DNA of 64,000 bases from Nemopilema nomurai (GCA_003864495.1 ML133475.1:445435-509434), one strand, 5' to 3'. Counted from the first letter of the stretch, positions 50,101 through 63,549 are shown. The notes: generated by a model not told the origin, from the letters alone. A program made the numbers and translations.

Positions 50101-53100
50101 TGTAACCACAAGGCAGTAAGCCACGACTTGGATGCAGGATAACATAAGTTCGATTGACAAATCATCTCCGATAAAAACCAGCTGCAGACTTTTTCAATTG
50201 GAATCAAATTCAATCAACGTGAAAATTTTAAGCAAAAAATTATCAAAGAAAAAATTTAATCTGCATTTTGGTAAATTTCAATAAAGACGGGGAAAAATTT
50301 AGCTTGATTTCGAATTGAACTTGAAATTGTTGCTATGATGGATATGGTTCCCCTTCCTTGCAACAAGACTTGCAACAAGTCTCAAAAGGTCTGAAGGCAC
50401 AGGTCTATTCTACAGGGATATTTGTTACAAACCTTTGTGGTAGTGATGATATGCAACAAAACGACAGAATCAATGTCTTCAAGCATTGCAGCTTTTCGAT
50501 ACCTAAACATTACAAAATATTTTTATTGCTTCATCTACTTTTGGTAGCCAAATAAGCCTTGTGGCAAAAGTGACAAAATATTGTAGCAGAGGAACATGAA
50601 ACGTTTGAATAATCTCAAGAGCAATCCTTATGCTTGTGGAAATGCATTTTGCACAGTAGCACGAGGACGTATGTATGATATTCAAATGAGGGCAAAGGTC
50701 AAATTGTGTAAGGTCACTCGTGTCAAGGGTCAGAAATGGACAGTGAAGCTTAGTTACCTTGAGAAATTTCTTGTATTGGGTTATTTCTTAGCTTCAGAGT
50801 CTCCAGTTGAGGTATTTCAAACAACTCCTCTGGTATTGCCTAAAGAAGAAAATATAGACTCTGGTATTGCCAACGGAGAGTTTAGCACAAGGGAAGAGCT
50901 TGAAAATAGCATTGACATTGAATTTCGCTTTAAACCTCACGAAGATACAATTAAGGTGTATTAACTTGCGTTTGAATACAAGCACGTTGATGCACGTGAG
51001 GTGTTAAATAAGTATAGAGGGCTTTGTTACTGCACAACAGTGACTGTATTAGCGCGAATCAACATTCACAATAAAGTACTTCATTTAGGCCACTGTAGCT
51101 TCACACTCTGTCATCTAACGCAATTCCTACAGCAAAAATTTCAGGATAGCCCTAGACAGCGGAACTATAATTTTCCAGACACAAAGTCATTTTTCATCCA
51201 CAGACAATGCAAACATTGAAAAATCACCAAAAGCTGGCAAATAAAAAGCCAACTGTGGGTCATAAGCCGCCTATCGATGCCAAATCCCGTTCTATGTAAA
51301 CAGTAAGAGTTTGTCTTTTTACTTGGAATCGTCGAAAAGTCACGTGTTGGAGAACAAAATGAGTAACTGAGGCATGGAAACCAGCCCGACAATGTGACTG
51401 TGCGGTCGCTGGAAGTTTTCCAGGAATAAAGTTCTGCAAGAAATATTTTGCAAAGATGCTTTGCAAGAAAAATGCTTGTTCATTTCTGTTTACCAGAGAG
51501 GAAAAACATGAAGTTGAACAAAATCATTGTATAAACAGTAGATTGCTTGCCGACACTAACATTAAATTCAATGTTTCCAAAGTGTATACATTAAATGTAA
51601 TCTGCTAGAGAAAGAGCAACCTGGTGCGATGTTTTTGCCTAAAAACATATCAATACTGTTTTCGGGATATCTTTTCTCTTTAATCTTTCTATCTTTGCAG
51701 GAAATTTATGCGTGATTTGTATCCGATCGTAAAAAGAAAAATTTGGTTAACATGCCCTGGGGTGAACATAAAACTGCCTTAAACAATAAATTGGCGTGAC
51801 ACCATTTTATTTGCGATAAACAGTGAGAGCAAGAAAACAATGGCAAAATAAAGTACTTTCTCGAAGGACACTCCTCAGAATATGCAACATCGGAAAATGA
51901 CAAAAGCAGCCAATTGCAGATCAAAACAGCGATATGGATGCTGATTTGTCGTTAAACAGCCAATTGTGAAGTTTTGTAACACAAAACATTTGTACTGTAC
52001 ATATACACAAACGACGTACCATAAAACAGTTGAACGAGAGATTGATGTGCACCAGTGTGGATGACAATCTGTTTATATCTGGTAGTTGGAATATAAAATG
52101 CGCCTAGAAAGATAAAAAACAATTGACAAATCCCAACATTACCAGCCAGAACACAAATAGAGTTGGATGCATTTCAAGCTCTTTTTCAATGAGACCGACT
52201 ACCTAAAAGAAAATAAATGTTTGGTAATCTCAAACTATCGAATTAGTTTTGTTTTTGGATTACTGAAAGTCGTCGTGCAAGCCTACCACCCTTAACTACC
52301 ATTATAACTTCCATACGTCCTTTCCTACCATTTGAACTGCAATAGTCCTTACAAATTCACAAGTTAGTGGACTGAATAACAAGATATTCCAACAATGCAG
52401 ATACGTCCGCTGGAACAAACAAGGGACAGAAGTTCCCTTGAAAAACACACTCCTAGCAACCAAAGCAAGATTGCCTGCAAGTTGCAAGCCTTCCAAGATT
52501 TTTAAGTGTTCATACCCGAGAGCCAACAAGGAAAGCAAATTGCAGAAAAACTTCCAATGCTGGAAATAACATTAGGGCTTGACAAATATGCGCATCATCC
52601 CTGTTTACCTTTAAGATTAGTTTGGTTCCATCATGTGCCAAGCTTTCTAGAACTGCCAGCTCGTCACTGCTTATTCCCTGGCCACCTGCCGGTTCTACAT
52701 GAAAAAGCCACTTAAGATAGTACTTTGAAGGCACATAAGGACACCCTGTACCACAAGTATCAAATATCTTATGATAAATGGAAAACAAAGACTTTTACAA
52801 AACACAACTGAAATATATGAAAAACAAAATGCAAAATGATAGATATAAGGAATATAAAAATGATTTTAAACAACAGTGGTTGCTTTTTGTCCATTAATTC
52901 ATGTGATGCTCATTGTGAGCATGTATTTTTACATATTAATTGAGCAAATTGTGAGTGCTTGATAAAAATTCAAGTTCTTTTTTATCAATAGGTTTTAATT
53001 CGATTTAATAGGAATGAAGAAAATTTATATAAACATTTGGCAAAACTTTTTGTAAGGTTTAGAAAATCAGAGGAATAGTTCATTTATTGTATGAAATACT

Positions 53101-56100
53101 TAAATCCAGTCAAATGAACACTCACCAAATGGAGAAGGGCTGCGAGCAGAGAGCTCTCCTTGAAAAAATAATGGTGGAGAATGGACTAAAATCAGGTCCT
53201 GTTCAAGTAGATCTTCTTGAAATCTAGAAAAGATGCAATATTAACACGACCGAGAAACAGGGCTTCAAATTAATTGAAAATGAATATTTAATCATGCAAC
53301 TGGGAAGTAATATTTCAAACAATATTGGAATAGAAAAACTAGGCTAGAAAAACATGGCTAGAAAACAGGTTTTGCACCAAGTAAAGTAAAGGCACACCAA
53401 TAGAAAAGTAAGTGCATACTTTCAAAGATATAAGTATTTGTCTATAAAAGTTGTGAATTATACTTCTCTAAAGAATGTAGCAGTGAAAAGTGTAAAAAAT
53501 GTCTTATTTGAAAACTACATATACTTTGAGTCAGTGAACTAACAATGCTGACGGGAGAATTCTAGTTTTCAGGCCCTCTTCACTTGACAAACCACTACTT
53601 AAAAATCTGAGCCAGTTCTCTTCAGAATCTCATCATCTCATTCTTTTAAAGAATAGTCTGAATGTTATTCATTTGAGTAATAACTTTTTTTTCACTTGAC
53701 ATAAGGTCAGAAATTTATAAAGAGTAACAGACCTAGACTTTAAATAAAAAAGACATTAGGTTAAAACAATGATCCCTCCCAAACTGGAAGAAACACAATT
53801 GCATGCCATTTCCAGATACTTGGGATATGGACATGCATAATCAAATATGAATATGTTCAACATTTATTCAACATCTATCAACAAAAGTAGCCTTAAAATG
53901 CTAGGTTACTGTAATAACTACACTAACCCTCATAATCAAGAATCTCAAATAGCCCACAATTATGAAATAAACTTAAAAATAGAGCTCCAGCGTACATGTT
54001 CTGGTTGTCTGAATGAGATGGAGAATCTGAGGCTGCTTGCCCAACAAGAGATCTTCTTGCACTTTGTTGGAGGCTGTTCTTCTCATTAGTACTGCTTTCA
54101 TCATCAAATGAAGACCTATGTAAATTGTCCTCACTAATGAAATGTTTTTCACTTTGGGCTATGTATGTTGGTCTAGCCACAGCCAACTTGGATTGCGGAC
54201 TTGGCCTAAAGGCTTTCCTCAATTTCTCAAAGTATTCATCAGAATACATTTCCAGATTGTAAGCCTTCTCCTCTGTCAAAAAGTAAAAAAAGGAAAACGA
54301 TTCAGGAAAGCAAAATAAGGTTTTGTCCAGGGACTTCAACAACTATAAAGATCAGAAAATTGAATGTATAATTAACATAGCTATAGCCTGAAGGTAATAG
54401 AGGGCCCTCTCTGAAACATAATTACTGAAAACATTTGTGAAAGAAAGAGACTACAGGCTATAGCTTGCCTAGCTCCGGGATGGCTCCTTCTTAAAAAACT
54501 ATCTTGCAATCCATCCAACAAGGTTACCAATTATAGCCCTTACTGCTATTTTTCTGTCAAACTGTTTGTTTGTAGACTTTCAAAATTAAAGGATTGAACT
54601 GAAACAGCTGGGACCAAAATTCAACCTTAAAGTAGACCAAATATTTATGAAGTAGGGAGAAGGATAGGAAAATTTATCTCATGTCAAATTTATCAAAGAG
54701 GCTGTTAGCTCATAAAATTCTTAAGGCTAATTTGTAAAACAATGATTTGAGCTTGTTATTTTCATCAGTGCAGTCAAATTGACCATCTATAGTACAGTCT
54801 TGCATTAGTACCCTAATCAATTGACCACCATAGTGTACATAGGATTACTAATAAAAACATTTGATATAGAGCAGAAATGTTCAAATACTGTATAAAAAAA
54901 TAAAAAGGGTATGCAGACAACTAAAGACAGCACTATATGACGAATGAAGAAAAATAATGGGCAAAAGAGATTTCCAAAAAGCACAGGAAACAAATTTATA
55001 GCAAAACTGAAATAAAGTCCATTAAAAATTTTTTATGTCCGACAAAATTAGAATTTTACAGCAAGTGAAAGATTACTTTCATACACAAGGCTAGTAAAAC
55101 TCAATTATATTTCGTAAGCTGGATGAGGACAGGAAAATAATCAGCATTATTATACTTTGTGATATTTTGAAATGCAAGTATCGCTGGGGACAGGTCAAGA
55201 TTTCAATGATTAAGTTGTGATGCCAAAGTTGTGATGATCCATAAATTTTAGTAATTTCAGCAAAAGTTAAAAAACACCTTATAGAATTTTAATAACTTCA
55301 ATTGTGTTAATGAAGATATTATTAGACATTACTTCTTTATTGACAAATAATTAAAATTGTAATTTGTTTCACCAATCCAAGTACTAATCTAAAAACTTTC
55401 GAAAATACTTAAAGTAAAGCAAAAAACTTACCAATACGTTTTTGTCTAAATGGAATCCTTGGTTGCACATCAGGAAGATCAACTACAAAGCAAAATTAAT
55501 TTGATTCTGAAATACTCAAGCACAACTGACAAGATAAAGAAAAACATCAAGTGCAAATGGCAACAGAATGATGATGAACATTGCCAAAAATAATGCATAA
55601 TATGTCAATGCAATTAAGAGGGGCCATGGCCAGTTTCACTTAATTTAGCTATTAATGACTCATCTTTCATGCATAGTCTAAAAAAAATAGTAAGAAAATA
55701 TTAAAACATTACTTTTGATTGGATCCTCTTTTCATAAAAGTAAAGAATTTTTGGAATTTATTCTGTATGTTCACAAGAAAAAATAGCTGTTTCAAGCATA
55801 TAACCAATCCAAAAAGCAGCAAGATTAAGTAACTTTCAATGACTTATGTCAGCTTTTGAGTTCAATAACTTAGAAGCTGTGCGGGTGCTGCCTCTGAACG
55901 AATTCAGGCTAAAAAATCTGCTAAGTTTTGAAATATAATAAAAAAAGTAAAATAATTGGCAGACACTTACTGTTTTCATCGATTATAACCTTATTAAATT
56001 CTACATTTGCTTTCTTTTCAGTGTAATCGTCCTTCTTTTGATAAACATGCCACTGTGTTAATGGCTTTTCAATAATGTGCATTTGCTGTAGATCAATCTG

Positions 56101-56782
56101 ATCATTTTTTCTGCTTTCTTCAGGTTTCAACAAAAAATCCTCTAATTCAAAAATAGGGGGTGGTGGTTCATACGAGTCATCAATAAAAGCATTAAAGTCA
56201 ATCTGGAAAGGCTTTCTTGGAGTTCGAAATGGAAAACAATCAGCTCCTCTTGGCTTTTGATTCAGAAACAATATTTCTAGCCTCTGACGGGATTCCTGAA
56301 ATAAAATCGTGGCATATAAAAAACAATGTCTTTTCTCTTGATTGACAGGGTTTCAACGTGAAACAAAAGAATAATTGTAAGTAAACAGATATATTTAAAA
56401 AAACTACAAACTTATGTTGTCTGAACATCAGCTACCGAAATTGTTCATCATTACTTTTGTCGACTTTGTTTACCGTTTCGCTGAAAATCGGGCTTATTTT
56501 TTCACCCAGCTATGAAATAAAGCATGCTTGTGCAAGCAAGCTATGGATCTTAGTATTATTTTTATTCTGTCTTACCTCTGAGAAATCTTTTGCGTCATCG
56601 TCTCTATTGCTCTGTTGCAATCTCTGTGATTCCGGCAACTTTGAATGCTTGGTTTTCGGATTATTTTCAACAGCAGGATTCTGCTTTTTTCTTGCCTTTT
56701 GCCCCTTGTTGCTCTCTTGCTTCTTAAGGGGTGGTAAAGGCCTTCGTAACAACATTGTTCCTGACCCCGTTGTCACCGCCAT
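47166..56782 (-). CDS. Leucine-rich repeat protein, LRRC63-like (13 exons, about 606 codons)
   Basis: The start is the ATG at 56782 (MAVTTGSGTMLLRRPLPPLK). A long polar N-terminal region in exons 1-6 is followed by about four LRRs of 23-residue period: LVHINLSFN, LETLKLRNNPIQEIS, LQKLDLSYNRIAFIS and LKILNMEGNQLTSLP. The C-terminus carries a Cys module, CDFCGGPKYGQGLRV...LFGVRNLPILFYVCSQNC, probably a small metal-binding fold. The RRPLPP start, the LRR block, the C-terminal LFYVCS motif and the length recall LRRC63; LRRC58 shares the C-terminal motif but lacks the long N-terminus. Function is not known. Phases agree everywhere except exon 9 to 10, where one base is missing from the frame. The gene is convergent with FBXW10. 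Confidence 0.8.
48015..49810. other. LRR intron with a GC-richer block of open frames
   Basis: Within this 1.8-kb intron, about 48820-49690 has visibly more G+C than its surroundings. It contains plus-strand frames of 154 codons (48824-49288, Arg/Gln-rich) and 111 codons (49357-49692, Thr/Asn/Asp-rich, with an ENTTTNVDVTNATT stretch). They are in different frames and I recognise no family. CAGTGGTCCCCGC at 48323 resembles a hAT end, but no matching right end was found. Confidence 0.35.
51850..51921. repeat. Dispersed repeat, copy 2
   Basis: AAAGTACTT...GGACACTCCTCAGAATATGCA followed by GACAAAAGCAGCCAATTGCAGAT parallels the block at 26407-26590 in the same order but without the long fold-back centre. 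It lies in the intron between LRR exons 8 and 9. Confidence 0.5.
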
Positions 56783-58523
56783 TTTGTTGTCATGTTGTTG
56801 TGTTGACTGCTCGTTTCTGAGGCTTTGTAATCCCCCGCAGGGGTATCTGGCAGTAATGGAGCAGCATCACATCAGCTGGTAGTAGGGCGGTTATCAAATT
56901 TCTAGTGGGAGGGATTGTGTACTTTGTGATAAAAGCACGCAAATAAGTACATATGAAAGATTTTGCATGCTAAGTGAAATAGGCTTTATAACCACTTTGG
57001 TAAATTTTCTGAAAGTCTATTTCTATACTGATAAAGCCGCCCCCAGACCTCAAGCATATTTCTTCGAAGACAACAGAATAAAAAGAACCAATCAATGCCC
57101 CAATATCAAGCAATTTGTGTAAAATCTGAGAATAAATCCAACTAAAAACCAAAATTACAAAAAATCTTATTTCGAGAAATGGATACCCGTTCTCAGACCT
57201 CTTAGTTAGACGATGCAATAGCTGTGCTGGATCTTTTACGGGTGGGCAAAAGTAATAAATCTAGTACGAAGTACTCATCTAACATATATATTAGAATTCC
57301 CCAAAGTGATGTAATGGCTCACTTTTCTCAGCATGCAAAACTGTGCATGTGTACCAATTTCCATGCTTTTATCACAAAGTGAGCTGCCCCACTCTGAGAC
57401 TAGCAGAATCTGTGTAATATTTTATCAACTCCAACTTTTTCCTGCAAAGTGAAAAAGCTAAAAATACTTTAAAGCAACTTGTGGAGATTCTTTAATCGGA
57501 AAGTATTGCACTACTTAACATCTTTTTTTTCGAAAAATACAAACTATCGCCCCCTTCGAAATAAATTCGATTCTATGGAGAATTGGGGTACATGCCCTTG
57601 CAGTTCCATTATTCAACTTCTTTTCTGTGAAGCTAGAACCTTTTGGCTTTGAATATTTGTTTCCACTATTTTCAACAGTCAGCTGGCAAGCAAGATACAA
57701 ATAAATAACAGGAAAAATGTAGCTATAATATTTACCAAAAATGCAAAATAGAAGTTTCTTTATCTCAATGTTTGAGCTTCTAACCTAACTTCATAACAGA
57801 AGAAACCTGCCAAGTCATTGCTATTTGACAAAGCAAGCTTATTGTCAATGAATTTTGCCACTGACAGTAGTTTTGGTCCCTTGTTGAAAGACGATCGAAA
57901 CCCACTGGCTGGAAGCATGATCTCTTGGCTTGTTTTGTTTCAGGCCAGTTGTGTGTCACAGCTCTTTTCAAAACACCGTTCTATGCACTCAATGGACCTC
58001 ATTCGGACCAAGGTTTGAAGAGGCGGAGCCACTGAACATTCTATTGTACAAATCAGTCAGACTTAAGTTCATAGTAGCTCATGATACCTGCTCGCGTGAA
58101 TGGAAATCAGCTTTCGGTTGTACTTGGAAAGAGACATGGCAAGCACGTTACTGTTTCACCATTCCAGGTATGTATTTTCATGTGTTTGTGCATTGGATGA
58201 TACTAATGCGGTGGATCAACGTCTAGCCAGAGCGCTTCCAAACTTTGCATAGTATTTTCCATCATTGCGAATTTCAATCAATTATGCTCCCAAGATGCTT
58301 TGAACCCGTGCTTTTTAATGTTTATGTCTCCCCACTACACAAGAATATGCCAGGTACCTTTCGTTATTCTATGTTGAGCAAAAGAATGTGTATTTGCTGT
58401 CTCAAGGACATTCAGTGCCATTCCGATACTTGCTAGCCATCGCCACTATATGAATTTATGGATATATATTCGAATTTAGATTATTCACTTTCTGAAATTG
58501 GGTCACTCCATCATAAGAGAGAT
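56783..58523. other. Spacer upstream of the LRR gene, no gene seen
   Basis: It should contain the LRR promoter. GTTGTCATG beside the start resembles only half of an X-box. Open frames near 57780-58230 overlap on both strands without splice support, so I leave them uncalled. Confidence 0.5.
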
Positions 58524-59287
58524 TTACAATTTCCGGGTCATGAAGAAACACTTCCATAGCAACGGATTTGTTTGCGTAGATACAGTTCTCTACAATATAT
58601 TATCAACTTCAAATAGAAGCAATGCGGAATTTGTTATAAATAGGCGGAGCTAATCATTGTTGTCTGAAACATTTCGCAGAAACCTTAAGATTAGGGCAAA
58701 CGGGAGCACAGTCTTTCACATTGAGACGCTTGTCGAATAGGGCCTCACTATGTAGTGTCATGTCACGTGATGTCGTGTCATGTCACGTGATGTCGCGCCA
58801 TGCCATGTGATGTCGTGTAATGTCAGGTCGTGTCGTGTGTGTCGCTTCGTGTCTAGGAAGAGTAGGACAACTAAGATAAGTGGAACAAAATTTCCGAATG
58901 GGGACTAAGTAAACAGGAAGAACGTAGTTGCCTTAAAGTCTGGCGACTTCGTGAGTGAGTTTTGATGTATCGGATAAGGCTTGCCTGATGAATCGACGAC
59001 ACCTTGCGATGCTTCGAAGCTCTCAGATTCATCAGACACACGACGGTCGGACCTGTTCACGACTTTGTTTAGCACACATCGCAGTCAATGTTTCAATTGT
59101 CTACCTTTGCAGTGATCTCTCTAGGCTTTGTACTATTAACATTATTGTAATGAATAAGAGCAGATTCTTTTGATTCGGATACACGCGAGTCACTGATTTT
59201 ATCAAGAAGATAAGTACCACTCCTTGCTGCTGGTAAACGGGTTTCCGCTACGGAGCTGGGCGAGATGAAAATCAAGAGGTCGGACAT
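58524..59287 (-). CDS. Candidate small multi-exon gene, unknown product
   Basis: I recognise no family. Three exons chain in phase on the minus strand: 58915-59052 (SDESESFEASQGVVDSSGKP), 58684-58747 (EALFDKRLNVKDCAPVCPNL) and 58524-58589 (RTVSTQTNPLLWKCFFMTRK, then stop), all with GT-AG borders. An upstream frame starting at an ATG at 59287 (MSDLLIFISPSSVAET) could be the first exon, but no donor in it fits the phase needed with the 59052 acceptor. An acceptor at TCGTGAAC a few bases upstream would fit a phase-1 donor. The last exon contains VSTQT, like a dynein light chain LC8 (TQT) binding site. The product would be 100-150 residues, acidic then basic. It could be chance open frames. Confidence 0.35.
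58755..58845. repeat. 20-bp tandem repeat, about 4 degenerate copies
   Basis: The unit GTGTCATGTCACGTGATGTC occurs twice exactly, then in two diverged copies. It contains CACGTG E-boxes. It falls in the intron of the candidate small gene, 7 bp from an exon border. Confidence 0.9.
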
Positions 59288-60900
59288 TTTTCAAAAACTG
59301 CAATGCAATAATGGCATATGAAATGTGAGTTCTATGAGTTCCACGTGTAAACTCTTTTCACAAAAAAATCCACCCATATCTTGGTCTTGCGTATCTAAGT
59401 CCTTTTTATCCGCAGTTCTACAGTTTCTTTCGTTACTGATCAGCACCACATAATGCAATGAAACACATCTGATTTGCTTTAAATTCGATAGGGGTGGAAG
59501 ACGTCTAAAAGCAGCATGAATTATAGTTAAATGCCATATACTTTCACTATTTTACAATGGTTAAAAAGAGAACGTTATCGTTACACTTAATCAAAGTTTT
59601 CTTGGTGCTCTTGTTTCTTGGCGAATGGGATATTTGAATCATCTCCATTTGTCTCTGATCTTTTCAATACTTTTCGCAAAAAGGCAAAGCTTTCAACATG
59701 CTTGTCATCGTTCCTTATCATCTAAAAGCTACTATTACCTTGTTTTATTGAAGTGAGAAATACCCAATCGTTTCGTTTACACCTTCATGTTGACTTTCAA
59801 GGCTAGGTCATGTTACTAATTAGTGTAAATCGTTCAAGTCTTTTAAGAAGGATTATACACTCATAGAATTGAGAGAAGATTCTTTCATCAAGAACCTTGG
59901 TTTCTGCATCTCACATGGCTAATATATTAAGGAATGATCTTCACAACATTAACAGAATTTTAACCTAATGTTTATTTACGAGATTTGCACTCATTGTTTA
60001 TCTAAAATTATCTTATTAAAATCTTATTACATACCACTATTCTATTTCAAACCATAATTCTGCAATCAAACGGTTTGCGTTATTTTGGAGCTTTTTATCT
60101 TTTTATCTTCAAATTTTGGCAAGTGTTTGCTAATCTTTATCCATGTAAACTACTACTAATTTGTCTCTAAACGCTTGCAGCATATGAAATATAAGCAAAA
60201 CTCGCTCTCCTATATATATATGGATTACCTTCCCAAAGGCAATATGTTGTTAGAAACCAATGGTACTACTCGCTTTTGACTATTTTGACAACCTGGAGGA
60301 TATATTTTAATCTCTATCTCGTTCTACTTTTTGTCGAAGATCTCTCACCATGCCAAAAGGCCATTAGTTTAATTATCTTATTTTACTTCCTGGGTGCCGG
60401 GTTTATCTTGTTGTTTTTCCTCACTTCGTTGTTGTTATCGAAATTTTAGAATTCTGAGAATATAGCACCAATAACAGCTGTGTGGAACAATAATGGCAGT
60501 AGCAATAACTTTACCAAAATCAATAACACTGTCAATGATACTGCTAACAACATTAAAGACAATCTAAATAATAATAACGACAATAATGCCAAAAATTTTG
60601 ATAACTTTATCAGTATCAAAAGCAGTACTACAAACAATGTATACAATAAGTATGATATAACATAATGATAGCAGAAGCAAAATTAAATAGATAACAAATA
60701 GAAATGAATGTAATGATGGTGGCACAACCCTGTCAAATGAATTCATACGACGTACAAGTTCTGTCACGATTTCTGATTTATCTCATTTTTGATTTGGTTA
60801 ATTTTGTTAAAGCAAACCCCACCTTTTAGAGGCGTGCTTTCCAAATCAGATTCTCTCAAAAACGTCATCATCACCGGAATTTTGTCTCTCCGAAGAGATA
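59288..60900. other. AT-rich intergenic DNA, low-complexity AAT/AAC stretch
   Basis: No gene was seen. About 60480-60665 is an AAT/AAC-rich tract that reads as Asn-rich peptide only because of its composition. Confidence 0.5.
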
Positions 60901-60922
60901 GCAAAAATTATCATAATGAACT

Positions 60923-61201
60923 ATGAATTGGGAAGCTGAACCTTACTCATCAGACGAGGAATGTTATCATCCGTCTACGACGGACGGAGACGGGCCTGGG
61001 CATTGTACCTCAAGGCATAAATCACTGCAGCCGATAATCTTTACGATTTCCAAAACAACTTTGATTACACAGCGTAGATTTACGGCACCAACTCTTTACA
61101 TTCCAAACTTTTAGACCTTCCCTAAGGCTCCACATTCACAACCTGTTTTCTCGTTTAGGATCGTGGAAGTGCCAAGGAGAAACTTTTGAACTTGTTAGAG
61201 G
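60923..61201 (+). other. Possible first exons of a plus-strand gene
   Basis: An ATG at 60923 opens MNWEAEPYSSDEECYHPS, and a block at 61160-61201 reads DRGSAKEKLLNLLE between TTTAG and GTGAGT sites. No donor in the first block clearly joins the second in that frame; the GTAGAT donor near 61073 joins it only in another frame. No downstream exon was found. This is a weak coding hint. Confidence 0.2.
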
Positions 61202-63549
61202 TGAGTAAGAATAAAAGTTGCTACGTCTTCATGCTAATCTGACTTCTCGTGGTGTGAACAGAAAACTTTCGCTACAAACATTTGAAGCTCTTCCGGAAAC
61301 GTTGTTCCACCACTGAAAAAGAAATCAACAAGCAAAACACTGTTTATAGTCAAGCAAAAATATGATACAAATACTTTTCAGGCCTCGAAATTTACACTTA
61401 AAACACTGGCCAGTGATTCACCAATCAAATTCCGTTTTTTTTGCTATATTTTTTCTTATATTTGTATAAATATGAACTCCTACCGAATATCCTAAATTGA
61501 ATGTGAATATTAATCGACCAAAAGTTACACAACCACTCTCTACAGAATCTGGTACATTAAAATAAGTGAGTATGATAAAGCTGAAAGAAAGAATGCTAAC
61601 TTAGTACTGCTTTCTATCGAACAGGTTTCTTATAATTAAAAGTCGGGTCTTTCAACAAACAGTTTTCTGGTAAAAGTTTGTGCACCGTAAGTGTTTGAAC
61701 GGCAGGAAGTTCACGTGGTTGCTAAGCGTCGCGCGGAAGGCGCATGGCGTCAGCAACTGTAACTTTTGTCTTCCACAAATGAGGAAAGCATGAATTTCTT
61801 CAAGATGGGTTGAAAGAACGATCAAGGTAAAGCTATTTCTTTATCTTACGAAGAATCATTCGGTAATGTGTGGCAACTTTAACTGCATTTGCTTTACAAA
61901 GAAGAACGGCTGTTAGCTTCGTTCCTCTAACATGCGAATTTTTGCTAGGCCTAGACTGCTACGTCGAACAATTGCTTTGGTATGTTGACTACAGATGTAT
62001 TGCTTATTCATAGCCTTTTCAACACACTAAGGCGAGGATTTTGTCATTATCCATAGCTACGCAGTAGAATTGTATTTACAGAGGGTAACTATAAAACGGG
62101 ATTGAAACAGGCAAGATAAATGTACAGTTTTCACATTCGAAGGAGCAAAATGGCCACAAAACAGTTCAGATGAGCCCGATTGTAGGGTTACAGGAGAAGA
62201 GAGGAAAGCATTTATTATGCTTTGCTTATGCTGCGCTATGCTGTCCAACTTGGTTACCTCGGAAATCTTCATTAGCATTGACGTATGAGAGAGACTAAAC
62301 CTAAATTCCTGGGAATCAAAGTTCTAACATTAATTCAATATAATTTAGCTTTCAATAGCCATCTTCTATCTCCATAAAACCCTTTTGCAAAATACTTGTT
62401 GTTTGACTATGCTGACATTGGGTCACTCTTGATACACTGAAATCCCATTCTGTTGGCAAATAATTGAAGAAGCCGCAATTTAGTTTCTGATTGAAATTTG
62501 AGATTGACTTTTCGTTTGCACAAGGAAAGAGGCTTATTATCGGTGTGTGTGTATCAAGGCTGCTTCATGTGACATCGTTGAATTAGTGAAATTGTTGCTC
62601 AGATTCCGTGAATCATTTCATGTCTAATAATATACATTACAGAAATATATTGTAAACTTTTCCAAAAAGGAAGATAGGACATTATCATTCACAGATTATC
62701 AGCAACTCGTAATAGACATTGTCGACTGCATTCTTTCTACATACATCAATTCGGCGGTGGTTATCTATAAATTTTTAAGATAAGTAGATTAACTTAAGTA
62801 GTTTGTTTGCTTCATCACCAGACGATTTGCTAGAGAAATCATTTCTTAAACCAATTGATTAGAACTCTTTTCAACGGGATAGGTGCGTTGTGAAATCAGT
62901 GAGCACTTCCGAGGACATCTCTAGAGTGATTTCAGAATGTGACATTATATTTCAGGGTAACACTGTCACATATTGATAACATATTTACGCGTTGAAAATG
63001 GCGAGTTTTCTTCAGTTACTAGGCAAATTATCAACAATCAGCCATCTTATGCCTTTTGTTGCTACCTTCTGACGTTCAACTCCATTCTACCTTTTGACTG
63101 CATTATTAGAAACCCTTTTGATTAACAATATGGTTTGCACTGTGTTATATATTTGCCGGAAAATTGCTAACTCGACTTGATATGAAACGACCCTGAAATG
63201 ACCAATAATTTTTTTGCTGAAGCGAGAATTCAACAATATCCTCTGCGTTGTCGAAACAAGCCACTTACTAAACATTTGCAAGAAGAAAGCTAGACAAGCT
63301 ACAAAAGCACAAATGGGGCAAACAACATAGAGTTTTGATATCAAATGCACAAGAGCAATTTATGTTAAAGTCATGCTTGAAGTTAATATGTGTGTTGACT
63401 TTGCGATAGCATTGTCAGCTGAAGAACTGTCACTTGACTAACATGGCTAAAGTAAGAAGACTTTTTGGTTCACATGAAATCATGATTGTCAATTTACAAA
63501 GTGACATGCGCTACGCTTTGAGTAAGCTCTGAACTGAACCGTTTTATAG
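61202..63549. other. Intergenic or intronic DNA, nothing assigned
   Basis: A GC-richer patch near 61700-61826 ending AAG|gtaaag could be a non-coding first exon of a gene to the right. Otherwise AT-rich with no recognisable feature. Confidence 0.4.

Larger units (their letters stand above)
47166..56782 (-). other. LRR gene exon map
   Basis: Exons in gene order: 56576-56782, 55971-56295, 55432-55482, 53996-54272, 53126-53223, 52609-52745, 52143-52202, 52020-52103, 50758-50839, 49811-49894, 47870-48014, 47556-47650, 47166-47340. The sum is 1,820 nt, one short of a multiple of three; the deficit falls at the exon 9 (phase 1 end) to exon 10 (phase 2 start) junction. LRR spacing wants exactly one residue there, so a one-base indel, a micro-exon or a missed 70-nt LRR exon would repair it. 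Confidence 0.75.

Noticed and set aside
50596..50964. 122-codon plus-strand open frame inside the LRR gene
   Set aside because: It overlaps antisense the LRR exon at 50758-50839, whose LETLKLRNNPIQEI reading and splice sites are convincing; the plus frame resembles nothing known.
57780..58230. Overlapping open frames on both strands
   Set aside because: No consistent splice sites, no recognisable motif, and neither strand is clearly better.
60480..60665. Asn-rich 61-codon frame
   Set aside because: Low-complexity AAT/AAC sequence.
61700..61760. X-box-like GTTGCTAAGCG near a GC-rich patch
   Set aside because: Only one half-site matches; the second AGCAAC half lies too far away.
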